This document shows positions 56,901 through 64,000 of a stretch of DNA of 64,000 bases, piece by piece; position 1 is the first letter of the stretch, and every line of letters begins with the position of its first letter. The stretch is taken from contig NZ_CP133990.1 in assembly GCF_031582905.1 (NCBI RefSeq), forward strand, positions 2,480,001 through 2,544,000, given 5' to 3'. The DNA is from Pengzhenrongella sp031582905. Lineage in GTDB: Bacteria > Actinomycetota > Actinomycetes > Actinomycetales > Cellulomonadaceae. The notes below the pieces were generated by a model. The model was not told where the DNA came from. It was given only the letters and a program-made list of their open reading frames with translations, and ran no database searches. Made by a program: the position numbers and the translations under genes.

Positions 56901-58441
56901 TCAGCGGGTCGCGTCCTCGCCCGGGCGGGCGTCGTCGTCGGTCCACAGGCCGGCCTCGCGCTCGGTCCACAGCTCCTGACGCGCCTCGGTCTTGGCGTCC
57001 ATGCGGTCCTTGTACTCACGTCGCTTGTCCGCACGGGTCGGCCGAGAGGCGTCCTCGAGGCGCAGGTCGGTGCCGCGCGGCCCGCCGAGCAGCTCCGAGC
57101 CGGTCATCAGCGTGGGCTCCCAGTCGAAGACGACGGCGTTGTCCCCGTCGCCGATGACCACCTCGGCGCCCGCGACGGCGCCCGCCTTGAACAGCGCGTC
57201 CTCGACGCCGATCCGGGCGAGCCGGTCGGCGAGGTAGCCGACGGCCTCGTCGTTGGAGAACTGGGTCTGGCGGACCCAGCGCTCGGGCTTGGCGCCGCGG
57301 ATCTGGAAGTACACGTGGCCGCCGTCCTCGCGACGGGTCACGGTGAACCCGGCCTCGTCGACGGCGCGCGGGCGCAGGACGGTGCGGGTCGGCTCCGGCG
57401 CGGGTGCCTCACGGCGTGACTGCTCGACGAGCTCGGCGAGCGCGTACGTCAGCGGGCGCAGTCCCTCGTGGCTGACCGCGGAGATCTCGAAGACGCGCAG
57501 GCCGCGGGCCTCGAGGTCCGGCTTGACCAGGTCGGCGAGCTCACGCGCCTCGGGGACGTCGATCTTGTTGAGCACGACCATGCGCAGCCGCTCCGACAGC
57601 GGGACGCGCCCGCCCTCGATGCCGAGGTCACCGCCGTACTCCGCGAGCTCGTGCTCGATGACGTCCAGGTCGCTCAGCGGGTCGCGTCCGGGCTCGAGGG
57701 TCGCGCAGTCGAGGACGTGCACCAGCACGGCGCAGCGCTCGATGTGCCGCAGGAACTCCAGGCCCAGGCCCTTGCCCTCGCTCGCGCCGGGGATGAGCCC
57801 GGGGACGTCGGCGACGGTGAACCGGGCGTCGCCGGCCTGCACGACGCCGAGGTTGGGGACGAGGGTGGTGAACGGGTAGTCCGCGATCTTGGGGCGGGCG
57901 GCGGACATGGCCGCGACGAGGCTGGACTTGCCGGCGCTCGGGTACCCGATGAGGGCGACGTCGGCGATCGTCTTGAGCTCGAGGACGACGTCCTGCGACC
58001 AGCCGGGCTCGCCCAGCAGCGCGAAGCCCGGCGCCTTGCGGCGCTGCGAGGCGAGCGCGTGGTTGCCCAGGCCGCCCTGCCCGCCGGCGGCGACGACGTA
58101 GCGCGCGCCCGCGCCGACGAGGTCGGCGAGGACCTCCCCGGACGGCGACTTCACGACGGTGCCGTCGGGGACCCCGAGGACGAGGTCCTCCCCGTCGAGC
58201 CCTGGCGGTAGTCCCCCATGCCCTGCGTGCCGGACGGCGCGTGGCGGTGCGGCGAGTGGTGGAACTGCAGGAGCGTGGTGACCTGCGGGTCCACCTCGAT
58301 GATGACGCTGCCGCCGTTGCCGCCGTTGCCGCCGTCGGGGCCGGCGAGGGGCTTGAACTTCTCCCGGCGGATGGACGCGCACCCGTGGCCGCCGTCACCG
58401 CCGGTGGCGTGCAGCACGACCCGGTCGACGAATGTCGCCAC
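56901..58441 (-). CDS. obgE: GTPase ObgE/CgtA (apparent frameshift near 58203)
   Basis: Obg is a ribosome-associated GTPase needed for 50S assembly. The Gly-rich Obg domain starts MATFVDRVVLHATGGDGGHG and continues AGPDGGNGGNGGSVIIEVDP. After a break near 58203 it resumes GLDGEDLVLGVPDGTVVKSP. G motifs are ALIGYPSAGKSSLVAAM, YPFTTLVPNLG, VADVPGLIPGA and VVLNKIDVPEA. The C-terminal OCT domain (TVTRREDGGHVYFQIRGAKP) and a charged actinobacterial tail follow. About 513 residues. It lies downstream of rplU-rpmA. Confidence 0.95.
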
Positions 58442-58559
58442 GGCTACTCCTCCTGTCCTCCACGGGGCGACGGCCGGACGGCGACGGGGCGCGACTGCGC
58501 CCCCGCGTGCCCGGGTCCCCCGGTCCTGCGGCCGGGCCGGCGACCTGCCGACCCGACGA

Positions 58560-58592
58560 CGAAGGGGCGCACCGCACCGGTGCGCCCCTTCG
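58560..58592 (-). terminator. Hairpin after rpmA
   Basis: CGAAGGGGCGCACCG (58560-58574) and CGGTGCGCCCCTTCG (58578-58592) form a perfect 15-bp stem with a three-base loop, about 22 bases past the rpmA stop and before obgE. Confidence 0.8.
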
Positions 58593-58613
58593 TGTCACTG
58601 CTGTGCGTCGCGA

Positions 58614-58865
58614 CTACGCCTGGACGATGTCGATGACCTTGCGGCCACGGCGCGTGCCGAACTGGACCGCGCCCGGGGTCAGCGCGAACAGGGTGTCGTC
58701 CCCGCCACGGCCGACGTTGAGGCCGGGGTGGAAGTGGGTGCCACGCTGGCGGACGATGATCTCGCCGGCGCTGACGACCTGGCCACCGAAGCGCTTGACG
58801 CCCAGTCGCTGCGCGTTGGAGTCGCGGCCGTTGCGAGAGGAGCTTGCGCCCTTCTTGTGTGCCAT
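58614..58865 (-). CDS. rpmA: 50S ribosomal protein L27
   Basis: An 83-residue L27 starting MAHKKGASSSRNGRDSNAQR, then LGVKRFGGQVVSAGEIIVRQ and RGTHFHPGLNVGRGGDDTLF. Its N-terminus reaches the peptidyl-transferase centre. There is no N-terminal cleavage extension of the Firmicutes type. It follows rplU in the conserved ribosomal operon. Confidence 0.98.
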   Translation of the reverse strand: MAHKKGASSSRNGRDSNAQRLGVKRFGGQVVSAGEIIVRQRGTHFHPGLNVGRGGDDTLFALTPGAVQFGTRRGRKVIDIVQA

Positions 58866-58932
58866 GTCGAACCTGCTTTCGTGCTACGTGCGGACGGAGG
58901 GGGACCCTGCGGACCAGTGCCGCGGGGAAGGC

Positions 58933-59241
58933 TTAGGAGATGCCGGTGACCCGCAGGCGGGTCAGCTGCTGACGGTGACCCTTGCGCACGCGGTAGCCCG
59001 TCTTGTTCTTGTACTTGAGGATGTCGATCTTCGGGCCCTTCTCGTCCCGCACGACCTCCGCGCTGACGGTGACCTTGGCGAGCGCCTCGGCGTCGTGGGT
59101 CACCGTCTCCCCGTCCACGAGCAGGAGGGCGGGCAGCGTGACGGTGGCGCCGGCCTTCTCGGCCCGACGGTCGACGACGACGACGTCGCCGACGGCGACC
59201 TTCTCCTGGCGGCCGCCAGCCTTCACAATCGCGTACACCAC
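58933..59241 (-). CDS. rplU: 50S ribosomal protein L21
   Basis: A 102-residue L21: MVYAIVKAGGRQEKVAVGDV, KAGATVTLPALLLVDGETVT, ILKYKNKTGYRVRKGHRQQL and TRLRVTGIS. The GTG at 59241 gives the usual N-terminus; an in-frame ATG at 59253 (MSSNV) is also possible. It is the first gene of the rplU-rpmA pair. Confidence 0.97.
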   Translation of the reverse strand: MVYAIVKAGGRQEKVAVGDVVVVDRRAEKAGATVTLPALLLVDGETVTHDAEALAKVTVSAEVVRDEKGPKIDILKYKNKTGYRVRKGHRQQLTRLRVTGIS

Positions 59242-59453
59242 GTTGCTGCTCATCTCTGCTCGGGTCACTGCTTCGTCTGCGGCGTGCTGGGCGGCTCACC
59301 GGTTCGGCGGCGCGGGCACGCAGGATCAGCGCGCGCGATGCGCACCGCATTCAAGAGTACGGACTGGCTCCGCACCGGTCAAATGACGACCGGGTCACGC
59401 GGGGCCCTGCCGCCCCCGGGCACCGGACGGCGCCGAGGGCGGCAGGAACCGGG

Positions 59454-62400
59454 TCAGCGACCGGCGCCGGCGTCCTCAGGAGCCGGCTCCGGGGCGGCGT
59501 CCGACGTGCCGTCCGGCGTGCCGTCCTGCTCGTCCGGCGTGCCATTTTGCTCGTCCGGCGCGAGGTCGAACACCTCGGGGGCGACCGGGACGAGGGCGAG
59601 CCCGTCGTCCTCGTCCGCCGCGACCTCGCCGGTATCGGCGGGGTCGGCCGGACCGCCGGCCGCGTCCTCGACGCGCTCCGCGACCTGGTCCTCGGCGCCG
59701 GCCGGGTCCTCGACGGGCTCCGCAACCTGCCCCTCGGCGGGGGCAGAGGGGGCCGCGGGGGTGGTGTCCGCGGCCGGGGGCAGGGCCTGCAGCGCGGCGA
59801 GCGCCTCGGTCACCGCGGCGGTCGCGGCAGCCCGCTCCTCCGCCGTGGGGGCCACCGAGGGCTTGCCGTCGCCGTCGCGTCCCGCGGCGTGCTCGTCGTG
59901 CTCGTGGGCGTGCGCGGCGGCCGCGGCGATCGTGGCGAGCGTGGCCTTGACGGCCTCGCGCGCCTCCGGGAGCACGGGGACCATCGGCAGCCCGCTCGGG
60001 ACGGCCGGACCCTGCTCCTTGGCGGCGCCCCGCTTGCCTCGGGCCCGCTTCGGCGCGTCGCCACCCACGGGCGGCTGCGGCGTCTGGGTCTGCGCGGGCT
60101 GCGCCTGCCCCGGCGCACGCTCGATCGGGTTGCTGTGGACGATGAAGCCGCGACCGTTGCAGTGCTCGCAGGTCTCGCTGAACGCCTCGACCAGGCCCTG
60201 ACCCACCCGCTTGCGCGTCATCTGCACGAGCCCGAGCGACGTGACCTCGGCGACCTGGTGCTTCGTCCGGTCGCGCCCCAGGCACTCCACGAGACGGCGC
60301 AGCACGAGGTCCCGGTTGAGCTCGAGCACCATGTCGATGAAGTCGATGACGATGATGCCGCCGATGTCCCGCAGGCGGAGCTGCCGGACGATCTCCTCGG
60401 CGGCCTCGAGATTGTTGCGGGTCACCGTCTCCTCGAGCGTTCCGCCCGAGCCGGTGAACTTGCCGGTGTTGACGTCGACGACGGTCATCGCCTCGGTCCG
60501 GTCGATGACGAGCGACCCACCCGACGGCAGCCAGACCTTGCGGTCCATGCCCTTGGCGAGCTGCTCGTCGACACGGTGCGCCGAGAAGACGTCGCCCTCG
60601 GCGGTCCACCGGCTCACCTTCTGGGCGAGGTCGGGCGCGAGCGCACCGATGTACCCGGAGATGGTCTGCCACGCCTCGTCGCCCTGGACGACGAGCGAGC
60701 CGAAGTCGTCGTTGAAGATGTCGCGGACGACACGGATCGCGAGGTCGGGCTCGCCCTGGAGCAGGGCCGGGGCGACGCCGTCCTCGCCTTCTTCTCGATC
60801 GCGGTCCACTGCTCCTGGAGCCGGGCGATGTCGGCGCGCAGCTCCTCCTCGCTCGCCCCCTCGGCCGCGGTGCGCACGATGACGCCGGCGGTGTCCGGGA
60901 CGATCTCGCGGAGCAGCTTCTTCAGCCGCGCCCGCTCGTTGTCCGGGAGCTTGCGGGAGATGCCGGTCATGCCGCCGCCGGGCACGTACACGAGGTAGCG
61001 GCCGGCCAGCGTGACCTGCGAGGTGAGACGGGCGCCCTTGTGCCCGATCGGGTCCTTCGTGACCTGCACGAGCACCGAGTCGCCGGACTTCAGCGCCTGC
61101 TCGATCCGGCGCGGCTGCCCCTCCATCCCGGCGGCGTCCCAGTTGACCTCACCGGCGTACAGCACCGCGTTGCGGCCCTTGCCGACGTCGATGAACGCGG
61201 CCTCCATGGACGGCAGCACGTTCTGGACGCGGCCCAGGTACACGTTGCCGGCCATCGACGCCTGCGCCTGGTTGGAGACGTAGTGCTCGACGAGGACGCC
61301 GTCCTCGAGCACGGCGATCTGCGTGCGGCCGTCGGCCTCGCGCACGACCATGGTCCGGTCCACCGACTCGCGGCGGGCCAGGAACTCCGACTCGGTGATG
61401 ATCTGGCGGCGGCGTCCGGCGTCGCGGCCCTCGCGGCGGCGCTGGCGCTTGGCCTCGAGGCGGGTCGAGCCGCGCAGCGCGGTGACCTCGTCGGACGGCG
61501 CCCGCGCGGCCCGGGGCGCGCGGGCCGGAGCGGCCTCGGGCTCGGCCTCGGCGGCGTCGCCACCGCGACCGCCCCGGCGACGGCGCCGACGACGGCGGCT
61601 CGAGCCGGTGCCCTCCTCGCCGTCACCCTCGCCCGATGCGGAGTCCTGCTCGTCGGTCCCGTCGGACGCGTCGTCGGCACCCTCGGCGCCGGTCGCGTCC
61701 TCGGTGTCGTCCTCGGTGTCGTCCTCGTCGTCGGACGGACGCCGACCGTCCGCGTCGCCGCCCGAGCGGCTGCGGCGTCCGCGGCCACCACGACGGCGGC
61801 GCCGGCGGGGGCCGTCGTCCTGGGGACCCTCGCCGTCGGAGTCGGAGTCGGACTCGGAGTCGTCGTCGTCGGTCCGGTCGGTCGCGTCGGTGTCGGCCTG
61901 GTCGGCGCCGGCCCCGCGGGGCTCGCCGACCGTCTCGCCCGTCGCGTCGGGTGCGGACACCTCGTCGTCGGCGTCCGTGGTGTCGTCAGCCGCCGGCTCG
62001 GGCGCGGCAGCCCCGGCCGATCGCGAGCCGCGGCGGCGCCCCCGCGTCGGGACGGCGCAGCCTCGGCGGGTGCGGACTCGGCGGTCTCCTCGGCGGCGGG
62101 CGCGGTCGGTGCGGACTGCTCGGGGTTGACCGCAGCGGCATCCGACGCGGCGTCCTCGACCGGTGCGGGCGCGGCCGTGGTGCGGGTCGCGCGGCGCCCG
62201 CGGCGACGCGGCTCGGCCGCACCCTGGGACGCGGGCGGCTCGGCCGCGTCGGCGGCGCGGCTCGGCGTGGCGTCGGGGGCAGCGGCGTCGGAGGGGGCCT
62301 CGTCCTCCGGCCCGGACACGGTCTGCGGGACGATGAACTGCGGCGGGCCCGCCTGCGCGACGACGCGGCGCCGCTTGGGCCGCGTGGTCGCGGTGGGGTC

Positions 62401-63194
62401 CGGCGCCTGGAAGAGCAGCGCGGTGGTCGCGAGCTTCGTGCCGGTGGCCGCCTCGGGCGACTCGACGGTCCCCTCGGTCTCCTCCTCGGCCTCCGTGGCG
62501 TCGGTGGAGTCCGTGGAGTCCGCCGAATCGGCGGCGTCGGTGCGCGGGCCCTCCGTCGGTGCGGGGGCGGCCGCGGCACGGTCGGCCCCGAAGGCGGCGA
62601 GCACGTCCAGCACGGGCGCCGACGGTGCCTCGGCCGGTGCGTCGGTCACGACGCCGGGCTCGGCGTCGGCCGCGGGCGCGGTCTCGGCCGGCTGCGCGGC
62701 GACGGGCTTCTTGGCCCGGCTGCGGGTCGCGCGCTTGGCCGGTGCCTTCGCGGGGGCGGCCTCCTCGGTCGCGGCGGACTCCCCGTGGCGGCGGCCGTCG
62801 ACGCAGGGGCGTCGGACGTCGGGGCGACGTCGGCGGCGGCCGTGCTGGTGTCGGTGGGCGCGGCGGCACGGGCGGTGGTCGCACGGCGGGCGCGGGTCCG
62901 CTTCGGGGCGGCAGGGGCGTCCTCGCCCGCCGGGGTTGCGGGGGCGCCGTCCCCCGCGGGGGCGCCGACGGTCGAGCCGGCCGACGCGGCGGCGGGCTCG
63001 GCCGCGACCGGTCCGCCCGGCGCGGTCTCGGTCGGCGCGGTGCCGGTCGGCGAGCTCGTCGCCGACGGGGTGCTCGTGCTCTCGGTGCTGCTGTCGGGCG
63101 CCGCGGGGGCGGCGGCCTTCCGGGTCGCGCGGCGGCGGACGGGCTTGCTCGGGGCAGCCGGCTCGACCGGGGTGTTGCTGGTGTCGGACGTCAC
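59454..63194 (-). CDS. rne: Ribonuclease E/G family endoribonuclease with long disordered arms (three apparent frameshifts)
   Basis: An actinobacterial RNase E/G of about 1,245 residues. The N-terminal 600 residues are low-complexity, with Ala/Pro/Glu-rich and Arg-rich islands (SRRRRRRRRGGRGGD). Catalytic marks follow: the S1 region VYLGRVQNVLPSMEAAFIDV, DPIGHKGARLTSQVTLAGRY, DVNTGKFTGSGG, IGGIIVIDFIDM (metal-binding Asp) and the zinc-link CEHCNGRG. The tail is again Ala/Glu/Pro-rich. Frame breaks near 60785, 62040 and 62785 must be bridged. The GTG at 63194 follows AGGAG. It is the main mRNA decay and processing endonuclease and a likely degradosome scaffold. Confidence 0.92.
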
Positions 63195-63475
63195 GGGTGG
63201 TACTCCTGTGTGCCCGTCGGCTCCGTCCACACCACGGCGCCTTCGGGCGGTCGGTCGTCGCTCGCGTCGTGGGACGCGGCGACGGAAGTCGTCGGCCGAT
63301 GCAGGCCACAGGGGCGGCGCCTGCGCTGCCAGATCGCCCTGGTGGGGCGGCGGCGCGCGGCGGCCGCGGATGCGGCGAGCCATCGACAAGCACGGTCTGG
63401 TCGGGTGGGCGGTGTGGACGCCCTCGAGCCGTCGTCAGTATCGCACAGGGGCCTGAGGGGTGATCCGCGACACGC
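63195..63475. other. rne leader region
   Basis: About 280 bases between mutM and rne without a gene. RNase E leaders are often autoregulatory targets; no specific element could be assigned by eye. Confidence 0.4.
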
Positions 63476-64000
63476 TCACCAGCGGCCGTTGCGCGGCCGG
63501 GGCTGACACACCGGGCACGTGAAGGCCGACCGGTTCATGAACTCGTCGCGCCGGACGGGCGTGCCGCACCGCGGGCACGGACGACCCGCCTGGCCGTAGA
63601 CGGCGAGGGACCGGTCGAAGTACCCGGACGCGCCGTTGACGTTGACGTAGAGCGCGTCGAAGCTCGTCCCGCCCGCAGCGAGGGCCTGCGCCATGACCTC
63701 CGCGGCGGCGTCGAGCACGCGGGTCACCTCGGCGCGGCGCAGGGTGTCGGTCGGGCGGGCGTAGTGCAGGCGGGCACGCCACAGCGCCTCGTCGGCGTAG
63801 ATGTTGCCGATCCCGGAGACGAGCGTCTGGTCGAGGAGCGCTCGCTTGATGCCCGTGCGCTTGCGGCGGACCGCCTCGACGAGCGCGGGCCGGTCCAGCG
63901 CGGGGTCGAGCAGGTCACGGGCGATGTGGACCGCCGGCTCCGGCACGGCGGCGACCGCCGAGCCCTGGCCGCCCGGGGCGGCGTCGGCGGTGGGGACGAG
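63476..64000 (-). CDS. mutM: Formamidopyrimidine-DNA glycosylase, C-terminal part (start beyond window)
   Basis: The C-terminal 174 residues of MutM/Fpg, which removes 8-oxoguanine and cuts the strand. The H2TH region reads RTGIKRALLDQTLVSGIGNI then YADEALWRARLHYARP. A zinc finger follows: PCPRCGTPVRRDEFMNRSAF and TCPVCQPRPRNGRW (two Cys pairs, with the Arg of the finger). Spacing between the pairs matches Fpg rather than Nei. The N-terminal catalytic Pro-Glu lies outside the window on the right. Confidence 0.93.
   Translation of the reverse strand, partial: LVPTADAAPGGQGSAVAAVPEPAVHIARDLLDPALDRPALVEAVRRKRTGIKRALLDQTLVSGIGNIYADEALWRARLHYARPTDTLRRAEVTRVLDAAAEVMAQALAAGGTSFDALYVNVNGASGYFDRSLAVYGQAGRPCPRCGTPVRRDEFMNRSAFTCPVCQPRPRNGRW

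Overview
The window is about 64 kb of very GC-rich, densely coding DNA from an actinobacterium. Gene order and protein sequences fit a Micrococcales member close to Cellulomonas. The conserved blocks hrcA / DUF3097 / DUF4870 / hemW-lepA, rpsT / holA-comEC-comEA / degV / leuS, and proA-nadD-rsfS with proB-obgE-rpmA-rplU-rne-mutM are all chromosomal housekeeping order for this group. No rRNA, CRISPR array, prophage or intact transposase was seen.

Layout. 1-10300: the hrcA heat-shock repressor with a CIRCE operator, DUF1059, an EAL protein, DUF3097, DUF4870, the lepA-hemW operon, a PAS-GGDEF-EAL protein and rpsT. 10400-13040: an accessory patch with an XRE-TPR (RRNPP-like) regulator, a 45-residue exported-peptide gene beside it with a dyad operator and a perfect hairpin in between, then a degenerate EAL protein. 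13080-21340: holA, comEC, comEA, degV, leuS. 21480-33590: a desaturase, an MFS exporter, an Mn/Zn-type ABC importer operon ending in its own DtxR-family regulator, a metallophosphoesterase with an LLM flavoprotein, a GST-like reductase, a CtaG/DUF2243 pair and an orphan gene. 34060-43710: a self-contained beta-fructoside utilisation cassette (LacI regulator with paired operators, family-5 binding lipoprotein, two permeases, two ATPases, intracellular GH32, PfkB fructokinase) flanked by gene remnants. 44226-46750: a PEP-utilising, rifampin-phosphotransferase-like enzyme. 46970-51300: an ABC-2 transporter with a two-component system between a decayed tRNA 3' fragment and an intact tRNA-Ala(GGC). 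51380-64000: histidine phosphatase, rsfS, nadD, a 50-aa ORF, proA, a repeat-filled spacer, proB, obgE, rpmA, rplU, rne and partial mutM.

How the parts work together. The fructoside cassette reads as import, intracellular hydrolysis and fructose phosphorylation under one LacI switch. The metal operon reads as uptake under feedback control by its last gene. The peptide/regulator pair reads as a candidate cell-cell signalling unit next to cyclic-di-GMP-type proteins; three EAL-family genes lie in the first 13 kb.

Data quality matters. About twenty single-base-type frame breaks are visible, several in genes that are normally essential (leuS, holA, nadD, obgE). I treat most as assembly or sequencing indels and annotate those genes across the break. 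The true exceptions are probably the decayed remnants at about 33.6-34.06 kb and 43.7-44.1 kb.
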